The translations under genes were made by a program, and so were the position numbers. The notes under the pieces were generated by a model. That model was not told the DNA's origin, did not search any database, and saw only the letters and a list, made by a program, of their open reading frames with translations. Of a stretch of 64,000 nucleotides of DNA, positions 27,588 through 37,726 are shown piece by piece; position 1 is the first letter of the stretch; each line of letters opens with the position of its first letter. Location of the stretch: positions 36,910 through 100,909 of the forward strand of contig CAJWBJ010000001.1 in the NCBI GenBank assembly GCA_913020495.1, in the 5' to 3' direction. This DNA comes from an uncultured Oleiphilus sp. GTDB lineage: Bacteria; Pseudomonadota; Gammaproteobacteria; Pseudomonadales; Oleiphilaceae.

Positions 27588-28877
27588 TCACTTGCAATTA
27601 TTTTCTGACAAGACTGTTTCTTGCTTATCAGGTGAAGAAAAAACATCTAGACGTTCCAGTTCAATATCTGAATGAATAGGATCCAACACTGGCATTGATT
27701 TAGTAATTTTATTGGAAATTTTACTAAAGCGATCGACCTTCCCATGCAAGCCCTGCTGACCAGAAAGCGCAGTTACAGCGCTATTATATTGTTTATTAGC
27801 GGTCAATAATGTGTTGCCAAGTTTTTGCATGCGATCGGCTAACAAGCAAACCTGATTATATACTTCGCCCGCTCGCTCACTAATTTCCTTCGCTTCGACA
27901 TTACTTCTCTCGACCATCCATAAATTAGCCACCGTTCTTAGAATCGGCAATAGTGTGGTATGAGAAACCAAAACCACACTTTTTTGATACGCATAATCAT
28001 ATAAGCCCTTGTTGTGTCGCATCGCTTCTATGTAAGCAGGCTCAATCGGCATAAACATCAAAACAAAGCCTGGGCTATGCATACCAATTAAATTGCTATA
28101 GTCCTTTAGCGCGAGGCTATCAATATGATTTTTAACCGCTGTCACATGATTATCTAACGCAAGATTAAGCGCCTCATCACTTGTCGCAGCAATAGCCACA
28201 TCATAATCGACCAGTGAAACCTTACTATCAATTACGATATGCTTTTGGTCCGGAAGGTTCACGACAAAGTCTGGAAAGTTATTTTTCCCATGTTCATCTT
28301 TGAAATGTGCCTGACTTTCATAATGGTCACCTTTAACTAAGCCAGCCAGTTGAAGCGTTTTCTCTAACTGGACTTCCCCCCAGCCGCCAACCTTCTTTTT
28401 ATCCCCTTTGAGAGCTTCAGTCAGGTTCTTGGCATCACTCGTCATTTCCTGATTAAGCTTTCTAAGTTGTTCCAGCTCTTTTCTTAAGCTTCCTGCAGAC
28501 TCATGGTTCTCCTTTTGAATTCCGTCTACGCGCTGCCTAAAATCTGAAATTTGCTCGCGAAAGGGTTTCAACAAATTTTCTAGGGAGCTCTGACTTGTTT
28601 GTGTGAAGGTTTTGCCTTTCTCTTCGAATATTCGGTTGGCTAAAATTTCAAACTCTTTTTCCAGAATTTTCTTTTGGTCTTCAAAAAGTGCCAGCTGCTT
28701 TTGGTGCTGTAGGTTTCTTTCCGATAATAAAACATTGAGTTCATGAGCCTCCAAAGTCCGACTAAACAAGTCGGATTGAAGGTTTTTTATTTTGCTACGC
28801 TGCCATAATAGCAATGACACGAATAGAATAAGACCAAGTAAGTACAACCCACCCCACTGATATGTCGATAAAATCAT
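27588..28877 (-). CDS. rmuC: DNA recombination protein RmuC
   Basis: 429 aa RmuC-family protein: an N-terminal membrane anchor (about 7-25), a long coiled coil (30-150), then the conserved nuclease-like core with 'GGWGEVQLEKTLQLAGL', 'FPDFVVNLPDQKHIVIDSKVSL' and 'HSPGFVLMFMPIEPAYIEA'. RmuC limits inversions between short inverted repeats. Monocistronic; 281 bp of AT-rich spacer follow before the next gene. Confidence 0.93.
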   Translation of the reverse strand: MILSTYQWGGLYLLGLILFVSLLLWQRSKIKNLQSDLFSRTLEAHELNVLLSERNLQHQKQLALFEDQKKILEKEFEILANRIFEEKGKTFTQTSQSSLENLLKPFREQISDFRQRVDGIQKENHESAGSLRKELEQLRKLNQEMTSDAKNLTEALKGDKKKVGGWGEVQLEKTLQLAGLVKGDHYESQAHFKDEHGKNNFPDFVVNLPDQKHIVIDSKVSLVDYDVAIAATSDEALNLALDNHVTAVKNHIDSLALKDYSNLIGMHSPGFVLMFMPIEPAYIEAMRHNKGLYDYAYQKSVVLVSHTTLLPILRTVANLWMVERSNVEAKEISERAGEVYNQVCLLADRMQKLGNTLLTANKQYNSAVTALSGQQGLHGKVDRFSKISNKITKSMPVLDPIHSDIELERLDVFSSPDKQETVLSENNCK

Positions 28878-29096
28878 AATATTCCCAGTAAAATTTTAAA
28901 TACGACATATTTTTGCCGCTTCAGCGGAAAAAAAGCAACTTAAATCACTTATTAACACCTGCCTTCTTCCAGCGTTATTCAGTCTAAACACTTATTCACA
29001 GTTAGTTTGTCATAGTTTGGCCTAAATTCTGCTTATCCCATAACAAATGAGATCAATTTTTAGCCACCCGAAAAACATGACATATTCAGGAGCACA

Positions 29097-31643
29097 ATGA
29101 TGAAGGCCACATCAAAATCATTATGGCTTGTTTTACTAAGCTTGGCGCTTTCTGCATGTAATGGAGGCGGTTCATCAAGTAAAACAACCGTTGTCACACC
29201 AAGCAACACTCGGCCTGTTGCTCATGCCGGAAGTGATATCACTGTCATTGAAAAACAACTAACGACCCTGAATGGCACGCTAAGCTATGATGAAGATGGC
29301 GACACAATATTTTATGAATGGCGGCAAACGAGTGGCCCCGCAGTAGCGCTTAGCTCTGAGTCAGACGACACACCCAGCTTTATTGCGCCAGAAGGAGAAA
29401 AAACACTTAACTACCAACTTGTTACTAATGATGGTATTGATATTTCTATCGCGGATACAGTTACTGTAACCGTTATCCAGGAAAGCACACCAGTCCCAAA
29501 CCCAAACCCATCCACTAACAATGCCCCACTAGCTGATGCAGGTAATGATAGAACTGTTTCAACTGAACATCTTATTACCTTAGATGGCACTCAAAGTAGC
29601 GACCCCGAAAATGATGACTTAACTTATTTATGGACACAAGTCAGCGGTACAAACGTCACCTTAAATTTTAATACCATTGCAGCACCTAGCTTAACTACTC
29701 CTGACACAAACGGAGAACTAATTTTCGAGCTTGTTGTAAATGATGGGCAGCTTAATTCACCTCCTTCAACGGTGAGCATTTCAGTCGACTCATCAGTACA
29801 GAATCAAGTTCCCGTCGCACATGCCGGCAATGATCAAACCGTCAATGGCAATGACACCATAACATTAGATGGCAGCCAAAGTCAGGATCTGGACGGTGAC
29901 ACGCTCAGCTATTTATGGCAGCAAACCAACGGAGAAGTCGTCACATTAAGTAATGAACTAACTTCGCAGCCCAGCTTTATAGCACCTGAATCTGGCGGAA
30001 CATTTACATTTGAATTAACCGTAAATGATGGCAAGATCGACTCCTCGATAGACGATGTAAACATAGAGGTAACGGCCATTGACCCGCTTCTAATCGCCAA
30101 TGCAGGTGAGGATCAAACCGTTAGCAAAAACGTTTCTGTCACCCTTAGTGGAGTCGATAGCATCGAACCCAATGGTTTAAACTTAGATTACTTCTGGAAA
30201 CAAACAGGCGGCCCCAGCGTTATACTAAGCTCAACCTCCGCAATTAACCCTAGCTTTACTAGCCCTAGCATTGATAACACCACGAGTGAGCTCATCCTCA
30301 ATTTCTCTTTGGTTGTCAGCAATGGGGTAAATAACTCGTCTGCAGACACCGTTATGGTAACCGTTAATAATACGAATACCGCTCCCACAGCTAATGCCGG
30401 AGAGAATCAAACGGTCAATGTGAATGCTAACGTCACACTCAACGGTAACGACAGCCATGACCCTGAAAATGACCAACTTAGTTATTTATGGCAGCAAACA
30501 AGCGGCCCTACAGTAGAGCTTAGCGCCCCTACAGAGAGCGCCCCTAGTTTTGTAGCACCTGAAAATGGCGCTACTCTAAATTTCACACTCATTGTAAATG
30601 ATGGTGAGTTAGACTCCGCCACTGATTTTATCGCGATTACGGTTGAAGAAGTTAACCACCCTCCAGTTGCTAATGCTGGTGTTGATCGGTTTGTAGGCAG
30701 CCTTTCAGTTGTAGCGCTAAAAGGGATTAATAGCTATGACCCTGATGGCGATGACATTAGCTATCAATGGACTCAAGTCAGCGGCCCAAACGCCATTTTA
30801 AGTAATACCACAATTGCCAATCCGGTATTTCCTGCAGACACGGATGGTCACTTAGTCTTTTCACTCATTGTTTCTGATGGAGAGCTAGTTTCCACAGAAG
30901 ATTTGATCAATGTGACAGTTGGACCAATTCCAGTAACCAATACTAAGGTTAATGGAACGGGTATCACTTGGGGTGCAAATTACCCCACTGGAAACAACGT
31001 CGACTGCACAGGCGAGGCTATTGAACAGCAAGACTGCTCATTAGGCCGAGAACAAACCCATAATGATGATAGCGATGGCCGTGCAGGTTTCAGTTATACA
31101 AAAATTAATAACGATGGAACAGTCATCGATAGTACTGAAATTGAATGGGACTGCGTACAAGATAATGTCACCGGACTGATGTGGGAAGTTAAAAATGGTG
31201 GCAATGATATTATTGGAGACGAGGGCATTACTGATGCCGATGACCGCTTTAGCTGGTACAACAATGATGCCAGTAGTAATGGTGGCGATGTAGGGTTTGA
31301 AGATAGCGGAGGCGATATTTGTCTTGGCTACGACGAAGAAGATAGCTCAACCTTTTGCAATACCCAAAACTTTACTACTCGTATCAATAACCATGCACTT
31401 TGCGGATATGCTGACTGGCGAATGCCCACTCGTAAAGAGCTGCTTACCTTAATTGACTATGGACAAAACAAACCAATGATTGATAGCGACTACTTTCCAT
31501 CCAGCGGTGAGTTTGTTTGGTCAGGAACACCTTTAGCACTGGAATCCAGTAGCGCTTGGGGTGTTTACTTTGATTATGGCAATTCTTTCAGTATTGACCG
31601 ACGAAATACCCGGCAAGTACGTCTTGTGCGTGCCGGCTATTAA
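29097..31643 (+). CDS. Lipoprotein with six Ig/PKD-like repeats and C-terminal Lcl (DUF1566) domain
   Basis: 848 aa. A lipobox 'LSAC' follows the signal peptide. Six repeats of roughly 93 aa follow (about 37-620), each with the pattern 'ANAG.DQTV', 'LDGS.S.DPDGD.LSY.W.QTSGP', and '.SF.APE....L.F.L.V.DG'. The C-terminal ~200 residues are a DUF1566/Lcl domain ('GLMWEVK', 'CGYADWRMPTRKELLTLIDY', 'VRLVRAGY'). Such proteins are surface or adhesin-like; the role here is inferred. A second Lcl protein follows directly. Confidence 0.85.
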   Translation: MMKATSKSLWLVLLSLALSACNGGGSSSKTTVVTPSNTRPVAHAGSDITVIEKQLTTLNGTLSYDEDGDTIFYEWRQTSGPAVALSSESDDTPSFIAPEGEKTLNYQLVTNDGIDISIADTVTVTVIQESTPVPNPNPSTNNAPLADAGNDRTVSTEHLITLDGTQSSDPENDDLTYLWTQVSGTNVTLNFNTIAAPSLTTPDTNGELIFELVVNDGQLNSPPSTVSISVDSSVQNQVPVAHAGNDQTVNGNDTITLDGSQSQDLDGDTLSYLWQQTNGEVVTLSNELTSQPSFIAPESGGTFTFELTVNDGKIDSSIDDVNIEVTAIDPLLIANAGEDQTVSKNVSVTLSGVDSIEPNGLNLDYFWKQTGGPSVILSSTSAINPSFTSPSIDNTTSELILNFSLVVSNGVNNSSADTVMVTVNNTNTAPTANAGENQTVNVNANVTLNGNDSHDPENDQLSYLWQQTSGPTVELSAPTESAPSFVAPENGATLNFTLIVNDGELDSATDFIAITVEEVNHPPVANAGVDRFVGSLSVVALKGINSYDPDGDDISYQWTQVSGPNAILSNTTIANPVFPADTDGHLVFSLIVSDGELVSTEDLINVTVGPIPVTNTKVNGTGITWGANYPTGNNVDCTGEAIEQQDCSLGREQTHNDDSDGRAGFSYTKINNDGTVIDSTEIEWDCVQDNVTGLMWEVKNGGNDIIGDEGITDADDRFSWYNNDASSNGGDVGFEDSGGDICLGYDEEDSSTFCNTQNFTTRINNHALCGYADWRMPTRKELLTLIDYGQNKPMIDSDYFPSSGEFVWSGTPLALESSSAWGVYFDYGNSFSIDRRNTRQVRLVRAGY

Positions 31644-31657
31644 TCTTGAAAGTAACA

Positions 31658-32239
31658 ATGACAGACATCATGGTAAAGACTATGGAAATAACATCTAAAC
31701 AAAATGCGATAAAACAGCGAGTCAATACGACAGTGATACTATTATCACTTAGCGGCTTACCCTTCCATGCCTCCGCCCAAGACTGCCACAGTGATACAAT
31801 GGCTGAAACAACGCCGAGTACACAATATGTCGTTCATGGTGACGGTACCATCACCGACACCACAACAGCGTTAATGTGGAAACAATGTGTTGAAGGCTTA
31901 AGCGGACCAGATTGTACTAGTGGAATTACTGAGCTCCTTACATGGACAGGCGCACTTCAAACAGCGACTAACACCAATACTAGTGGAGGGTTTGCAGGTT
32001 ACGGAGATTGGCGCGTACCCAATGTCGCTGAACTGGTTTCATTAGTTGAAGAGCAATGCACTAACCCATCCATCAACGAAACGGTATTCCCTAATACCGC
32101 AAATAAATTCATTTGGACCTCATCACCCGACTTTAATAATGACATCGGAACATGGAGCGTTGATTTTAATGTCGGTACGACTGCCACTTTACAAAGAGAT
32201 TTTTCTTATCGGGTTCGTTTAGTACGCAGTGTTCAGTAA
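31658..32239 (+). CDS. Secreted Lcl/DUF1566-domain protein
   Basis: About 193 aa. The track's TTG start (31646) is replaced by the next ATG; later ATGs at 31670 and 31682 are also possible. A signal peptide ends near 'PFHASA'. The DUF1566 domain has 'ALMWKQCVEGL', 'GYGDWRVPNVAELVSLVE' and ends 'YRVRLVRSVQ'. It is essentially a free-standing copy of the C-terminal domain of the preceding protein, only 14 bp downstream, suggesting that the two are co-expressed. Confidence 0.82.
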   Translation: MTDIMVKTMEITSKQNAIKQRVNTTVILLSLSGLPFHASAQDCHSDTMAETTPSTQYVVHGDGTITDTTTALMWKQCVEGLSGPDCTSGITELLTWTGALQTATNTNTSGGFAGYGDWRVPNVAELVSLVEEQCTNPSINETVFPNTANKFIWTSSPDFNNDIGTWSVDFNVGTTATLQRDFSYRVRLVRSVQ

Positions 32240-32244
32240 CCCCT

Positions 32245-34707
32245 TCAGCTATGCTTCTCAACAGCAATAATATGGTAAAGAAAACCTGACCTGATCAATA
32301 GTAGTTTAGGAAGAATAACTAAACTGAAAGTGGCTGACATTAACATCGCGACTGTTATCAGTAACCCCAGGTTCGCAATAGGTTTAAAACTGGATAATAA
32401 AAGTAAACTAAAGCCACTCGAAATAACGACAGCACTTACAAATATTGGCATAAAGACCTGCCTCAGTGTTTTTTCGATACCAGACAAAGGGTCCTCTGGT
32501 TCGTAAGTACGTCGAACAGCCTCAACAAAATGTATAGAGTAATCAATCCCAATTCCAAACGCGATACTCGCAATAACGGATGAACCTATGTCAATTGAAA
32601 AGCCAAACATGCCCATTATTCCAAACATGGTTGCCAGAGTCATACACAACGGAATCATTGAAACCAGCCCCGTCAGAAATGATCGAAACACAAGACTCAC
32701 AATCAGTAAAATCAGCACCAAAGAAACAGTCATACTAATCATCTGAGATTTTAGAACTTCATATGCCGCTGCCACAGTAATAGCACCATAGCCTGTATAT
32801 ATTCGCTCTACATCAGTCGGCAGCATGGGTATGATGACCTGATCAAGCTCTTGCATCAAATTATCAATAGTTGCCGAACTATCATCTTTCATACTAACCA
32901 CTATTCGAGTCTCAGAATAAGGGCCCACATTAATTAAAGACTCTAAGTCACGCTCTGCGCTACCCTCCAGTAAAAATAAATATTGCCGGATCAACCCACT
33001 GTTATTGAGGTCAAGAACTGAGTCATCGTCATTAAGCGTCTTATGCATTTGATCTAAAAAATCGAGGATCGAGACTGAATCCACAACAGATTCATGTTCA
33101 CTTAAAAACGTATCCACGGCTAATAGAGTATTGAGAACTTCGGGGCTCAGTACACCTTCTTGTTCTTTAGAACTAAACCAAATGCCGACCGGAATACTTC
33201 CCACCCCCTGCTGGTTAATAACAGCATTATCAACCCGCACCTGAGTCTCAGCATCAAAAGACTGAATACTTGCCTGATCAACATGAAGCATATTTATACC
33301 GACAAGAGAAATAATTGCCGTAAATACCACGACACAGAAAGAAAACCAATTTAGTTTAGTTAAAAGATGACTAACAGATTTAGAGAATACTTGTGATTTA
33401 GTATTCGCCGAAAAAGATTTTATCGGGCGCGCCACTAGCAATAAGGGCAATAAGGTTACCGACAAAATAAATGCAACAATCACGCTAATTCCGACCATTA
33501 TTCCAAAGCTTCTCACATTCGTAATCTCTGTAATCGCCAAAGAGAAGAAACCAATTGCTGTTGTTATGGAAGTAATCAGCATAGGACGAAATAGTTTTTC
33601 AATACTCTTATGGATTCTCTCTTCATTACTTAAAATTGAAGGAGCACCAACATCGCTTAACACGTGAATCGCGTCAGTGACTGCAATCGTAATTATAAAT
33701 ATGGGAAGAACTGTCGTCATAATATTGAGTGTGATACCTAAAACCGGCATAAACCCCATCGTAATCACAATAGAAACAATGGCAATCACTAAGCCATAAA
33801 CAGCGGCAAGAACTGATCTGAACGAAATAACAAGTAAGATCAATACAAACAAAATGACAAAAGGAAAATAGAGAGCGTTATCTTTTTCCATAACTTCAGA
33901 CATAGCGCTGTTGACAATCGGTACACCAGCATAATGAACTGTTGCTGTAATATCTTTATTTATTCGATTGATATGGCCATTAATAATGGTTTTTATTTTG
34001 TTGATTGCTAGTTTGTTTGCAGAGGCATGCTCTTCATTGATGTTTAGTTCTACATGAATAGCTAATGAGTCACCCGCTTCAGAAACAAAAGACCCTGTCA
34101 GTAATAAGTTCTCAAGAATGAGCGCTTTAACTTGCGGCGTCCATTGATTATCCGCTTGCTCAAAATAACTGGATTCGACAAAAATTTCATCATCCTGAGC
34201 ATATATATTATCGGTATTTATCAGCGATTTAACAGACTTGACAGGAAAAATGTATTCACCAAAAACCTCATTAAGCTCAACTAAACTCATAGTTTTTTGG
34301 AGGTAGTTATAAAAGTTAATTGCGCTTTCGTTTGTGCTAAGACTTTGACGTGTTTCTTCTAGTGAACGATTACTAAAGTTACTCAGTTTTTTCCCATCAA
34401 TAAGCTCAAGTATATCTAGCTGCTCTAGATCACTACTAATGGCCTGAGTAAGCTGCACAACCTTATTATCAAAGACCGTCGTATCCTGAAATTTTAGTAG
34501 AACAAGCACCGTGTCACCAGCTCTCGTAAATACATCTTTACTTCGTACTTCATCCTGCCTTACTTCATGTTCCAAACCAATAAAATAAGGTGATGTATTC
34601 TTGATAATACCAAATGCCATTATCGACTGAATGATAAAAACCAAAGCGATGACAATAAGAATACTGCGTCGATTAGCTGACAAAAATATAGCCAAATGCT
34701 GTGCCAT
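32245..34707 (-). CDS. RND-superfamily (MMPL/HAE3-type) exporter
   Basis: 820 aa with 12 membrane segments in two halves. Each half has one large periplasmic loop and the RND motif segments 'ITIAVTDAIHVLSD' and 'AFGIGIDYSIHFVEA'. The size and lack of adaptor or outer-membrane partners point to the HAE3/MmpL group, which moves lipids, hopanoids or sterol-like molecules rather than drugs. Convergent with the Lcl genes; the substrate cannot be told from context. Confidence 0.88.
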   Translation of the reverse strand: MAQHLAIFLSANRRSILIVIALVFIIQSIMAFGIIKNTSPYFIGLEHEVRQDEVRSKDVFTRAGDTVLVLLKFQDTTVFDNKVVQLTQAISSDLEQLDILELIDGKKLSNFSNRSLEETRQSLSTNESAINFYNYLQKTMSLVELNEVFGEYIFPVKSVKSLINTDNIYAQDDEIFVESSYFEQADNQWTPQVKALILENLLLTGSFVSEAGDSLAIHVELNINEEHASANKLAINKIKTIINGHINRINKDITATVHYAGVPIVNSAMSEVMEKDNALYFPFVILFVLILLVISFRSVLAAVYGLVIAIVSIVITMGFMPVLGITLNIMTTVLPIFIITIAVTDAIHVLSDVGAPSILSNEERIHKSIEKLFRPMLITSITTAIGFFSLAITEITNVRSFGIMVGISVIVAFILSVTLLPLLLVARPIKSFSANTKSQVFSKSVSHLLTKLNWFSFCVVVFTAIISLVGINMLHVDQASIQSFDAETQVRVDNAVINQQGVGSIPVGIWFSSKEQEGVLSPEVLNTLLAVDTFLSEHESVVDSVSILDFLDQMHKTLNDDDSVLDLNNSGLIRQYLFLLEGSAERDLESLINVGPYSETRIVVSMKDDSSATIDNLMQELDQVIIPMLPTDVERIYTGYGAITVAAAYEVLKSQMISMTVSLVLILLIVSLVFRSFLTGLVSMIPLCMTLATMFGIMGMFGFSIDIGSSVIASIAFGIGIDYSIHFVEAVRRTYEPEDPLSGIEKTLRQVFMPIFVSAVVISSGFSLLLLSSFKPIANLGLLITVAMLMSATFSLVILPKLLLIRSGFLYHIIAVEKHS

Positions 34708-35236
34708 TTAATTTTCCTGATAAGCCGGTTTTATTAATTATTTTTTCATCATTTGGGATAAGAAAAGACCTTGAAAGAAATAATGCAGGTAGTATCAACA
34801 TTCAAGAGTCCAGACCTTGTATGCTGCGACTACTCGATACTAGCGGCGTTATTATTTAACTGAACACCCAATAGATTTAACTTACTCATTATTCCTGCCT
34901 GCTTATACAATCATGGCATTTATGATCAATAAACAACCTAACACTCTCAACCCACATCAAACAGTGGCTATTCGGATGGTACTTAGAAAGCAACTCAATG
35001 CCATAATTTACAAACTAACAAAGCCGCGCGACGATACCAGAATATATAAATAAATCATAAAAATAATTTGCAGTTATGCCTAGTCAGTACAGAAAATCAT
35101 TAATATGATTATTTCACTAATGTTCTGAGTTTTTTAAATCTATTACATTAAAATATTGGCGGTTATCCCCGCCATCTACTATCTATACTAAACAAAATAT
35201 TTTTAACCTTTACCTATCTCAAGGGAGTTAATAGCA
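34708..35236. other. 529-bp gap between RND exporter and pilU
   Basis: No supported gene. It contains the divergent promoters of both neighbours, a small hairpin (TGGCGG / CCGCCA, about 35157-35174) upstream of pilU, and a 46-codon ORF (34913-35053, plus) without a ribosome binding site, which I do not accept. Confidence 0.5.
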
Positions 35237-36451
35237 ATGGACTTTAACGATTATTTAACCATTTTAGTTAGAAATGATGGCTCGGACCTATATCTGAGTA
35301 CCGGCGCCCCTCCCTGCGCAAAATTTCATGGCAAACTTAAACCGATTGAAAAAACTCCGTTAAGTCCAGGGGTGATTAAATCAGTTGCCTATGAAATGAT
35401 GGATAAACAACAGCAAGAAGAATTTGAAACTGAATTAGAAATGAACCTTGCATATACTATTTCAGGTGTTGGTCGCTTTAGAGTCAATATTTTCAAACAA
35501 CGAAATGAAATTTCTATTGTTGCCAGAAATATTGTCACTGAAATCCCGAAAGTAGACGACCTTGGTCTACCACCGGTATTAAAAGATATCATTATGGCCA
35601 AGCGCGGCTTGGTTCTATTTGTCGGGGCGACAGGCTCTGGTAAATCAACCTCATTAGCCGCACTGATCGATCATCGAAACAGCAACAGTAGCGGCCATAT
35701 CATAACCATTGAAGACCCTGTTGAATTTATACACAAACACAAAAAAAGCATCATTAATCAACGAGAAGTAGGCGTCGATACTCGCAGCTTTGAAAAAGCC
35801 CTTAAAAATACACTCAGACAAGCACCTGACGTAATTCTTATAGGCGAAATCCGAGACAAAGAAACCATGGAGCACGCCTTGGCCTTTGCTGAAACAGGCC
35901 ATTTATGTATCTCGACACTACACGCAAATAATGCAAACCAAGCACTCGACCGCATCATCAACTTCTTTTCTGAAGAACGACGAAACCAGTTGTTAACTGA
36001 TTTATCCCTCAACCTCCGGGCATTTGTATCACAACGTTTAGTTGAAACTGTCGATAAAAAAAGAGCCGCCGCAATCGAAATACTTTTAGGTACGCCAACC
36101 ATTAGCGAACTTATCATGAGAGGGGAAATTGAAGGTATTAAAGAAATTATGCAGAAGTCAGAAAACTTAGGCATGCAGACATTCGACACAGCCTTATTTA
36201 GACTTTATGTCGATGGCCGTATCAGCCTAGATGAAGCCTTGAAAAATGCAGACTCGGCGAACAACCTAAGACTTAGAATTAAGCTTCATAGCAAAGACAA
36301 CGGTTTGGAGGATGTTCAAAACACCAGCAGCCCAAGCGCAGATAAAGAAGAAAGCACGCCAAGCAGCTTTGGTGGCGTATCTTTAAGCCTGGAAGAGAAA
36401 GAAGAGGATCAAGAAGAAGAGCCGCCAACCTTTGGCCCAGCAGAATTTTAA
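35237..36451 (+). CDS. pilU: Type IV pilus retraction ATPase PilU
   Basis: 404 aa hexameric retraction ATPase. Walker A 'GATGSGKSTSLAALIDHRN', Walker B 'VILIGEIRDKETM' and the His box 'TGHLCISTLHANNA' are intact. The N-terminus 'MDFNDYLTILVRNDGSDLYLSTGAPP' is PilU- rather than PilT-like. The C-terminal ~60 residues (about 345-404) are an acidic, Ser/Pro-rich tail. AAGGGAG ribosome binding site. pilT is not in the window, so pilU stands alone here. Confidence 0.93.
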   Translation: MDFNDYLTILVRNDGSDLYLSTGAPPCAKFHGKLKPIEKTPLSPGVIKSVAYEMMDKQQQEEFETELEMNLAYTISGVGRFRVNIFKQRNEISIVARNIVTEIPKVDDLGLPPVLKDIIMAKRGLVLFVGATGSGKSTSLAALIDHRNSNSSGHIITIEDPVEFIHKHKKSIINQREVGVDTRSFEKALKNTLRQAPDVILIGEIRDKETMEHALAFAETGHLCISTLHANNANQALDRIINFFSEERRNQLLTDLSLNLRAFVSQRLVETVDKKRAAAIEILLGTPTISELIMRGEIEGIKEIMQKSENLGMQTFDTALFRLYVDGRISLDEALKNADSANNLRLRIKLHSKDNGLEDVQNTSSPSADKEESTPSSFGGVSLSLEEKEEDQEEEPPTFGPAEF

Positions 36452-37243
36452 CTAGCGGGCAAACTCACCCAAGGCTAAAAACTGGCGAATTTGGTTCTGA
36501 ACTTCATCGTTATAGCGCATGAGAGCATGACCGCTATTGATCAGGATAAAGTCATCCATCTCTGCCAGTTTCATGCTTTGAACTGAAACAGTTCCGTCAT
36601 TTGGTTGAGGCAGCCAGGCATCCGGCCATAAGCTCCAATCTCGATAGGCCGCAATGATGCCGACCGGCTCATCAATCTCTTTAAGCTTGGAAATAATACC
36701 ATCTTGAGTTGCAGATAAAGATACTGCCGCGGGCCCGGCAATCCATTGATACCACCAACTATCGCCAAACTTCTCACTCAACTCAGAACCTTGATTGGGA
36801 GGACTCAACATCACGACTTTGCTTCCAATAGGTAAAGCGTGATCCTGCAAGAATTGTCGTACCAAAATTCCACCCATAGAGTGAGAGACCAGATGAACTT
36901 TCTCAGCCCCTGTTTGAAGACAATCGTCATAGCTTTTTAAAAGATGCCCCTGCACTAATTCAGGTATCTTTTTTTGAGTCGAAGGGTAATCAACACTTAC
37001 TGTCTGGTAGCCATGATCTTCCAGATCACTCGCAATACTTCTCATCGCAAAGCCACTCCGCCATAACCCATGAACTAGCACAACACATTCTCGCCCCTCC
37101 AGAGGGTGAGGCGTAAAAATCAGCGAGGCATTTAATGTTGAATTTGCAGCACAACTAACTAAGATTAAGCTAAGTAAAAAAACACAAAAAGCTTTCGAAA
37201 AATGATTGAACATTATCTTTTTTGACATTGTGGTTGCGCTCAT
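36452..37243 (-). CDS. Alpha/beta-hydrolase lipoprotein (lipase/esterase)
   Basis: 263 aa. Lipobox 'LVSC' after the signal segment. The hydrolase core shows 'VVLVHGLWRSGFAMRSIASDLEDHGY' (oxyanion loop), nucleophile elbow 'SHSMGG', a catalytic Asp in 'PNDGTVSV' and His in 'INSGHALM'. It resembles short membrane-anchored lipases/esterases. It abuts the stop of pilU head-on, with no spacer. Confidence 0.82.
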   Translation of the reverse strand: MSATTMSKKIMFNHFSKAFCVFLLSLILVSCAANSTLNASLIFTPHPLEGRECVVLVHGLWRSGFAMRSIASDLEDHGYQTVSVDYPSTQKKIPELVQGHLLKSYDDCLQTGAEKVHLVSHSMGGILVRQFLQDHALPIGSKVVMLSPPNQGSELSEKFGDSWWYQWIAGPAAVSLSATQDGIISKLKEIDEPVGIIAAYRDWSLWPDAWLPQPNDGTVSVQSMKLAEMDDFILINSGHALMRYNDEVQNQIRQFLALGEFAR

Positions 37244-37353
37244 TTATAAATATGACCAACAGTCACAATATAAACAGTGTACGTTGAAGTCAATATCATA
37301 ATTTAGATAAATGCACGCAAGCACAGTCTTAATAGGTTTTGAGGCAAACAGTT

Positions 37354-37719
37354 ATGAGGAAAACAAGCGAGTTAATTTGGCAGGATACACAACACCAAAC
37401 CTTGTTTAAATTAATTGAACAACTTAAAACTGTCGACTCAAGTACTAACCTGTTTTCTAAACTATCCGATTATGCTGACTGTCATTTTGTGATCGAAGAA
37501 AGTTATATGGCAAAACTCAACTACCCCCGTATGGCTGAACATATCAGAGCGCATAATAAATTCAGGGAAGAATTAAACTCTATGATCTCGGATCAACATG
37601 AGTTTGATGAACAAGTCAGGGAGTCTATATCCCTATTTTTGCGCGAATGGCTTACACGCCACGTATTTGGAATTGATAAGGACTTTGAGGCATTTGTACT
37701 TAATTCCGACTATAAATAA
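37354..37719 (+). CDS. Bacteriohemerythrin
   Basis: About 121 aa from the ATG at 37354; the track's upstream TTG is less likely because GAGG lies 9 nt before the ATG. The diiron ligands fit the family spacing: H14, H44-x3-E48, H63-x3-H67, H103-x4-D108. It binds O2 reversibly through a non-haem diiron site and may store or deliver oxygen to the nearby oxidases. Monocistronic, convergent with the AraC regulator. Confidence 0.88.
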   Translation: MRKTSELIWQDTQHQTLFKLIEQLKTVDSSTNLFSKLSDYADCHFVIEESYMAKLNYPRMAEHIRAHNKFREELNSMISDQHEFDEQVRESISLFLREWLTRHVFGIDKDFEAFVLNSDYK

Positions 37720-37726
37720 ATATAAC

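Noticed and set aside
28910-28932. Hairpin TTTTTGCCGCT / AGCGGAAAAAAA upstream of rmuC
   Set aside because: The T run precedes and the A run follows the stem on both strands, so it does not have intrinsic terminator geometry.
34913-35053. 46-aa ORF between the RND exporter and pilU
   Set aside because: No ribosome binding site and no recognisable sequence; could be chance in a 529-bp gap.
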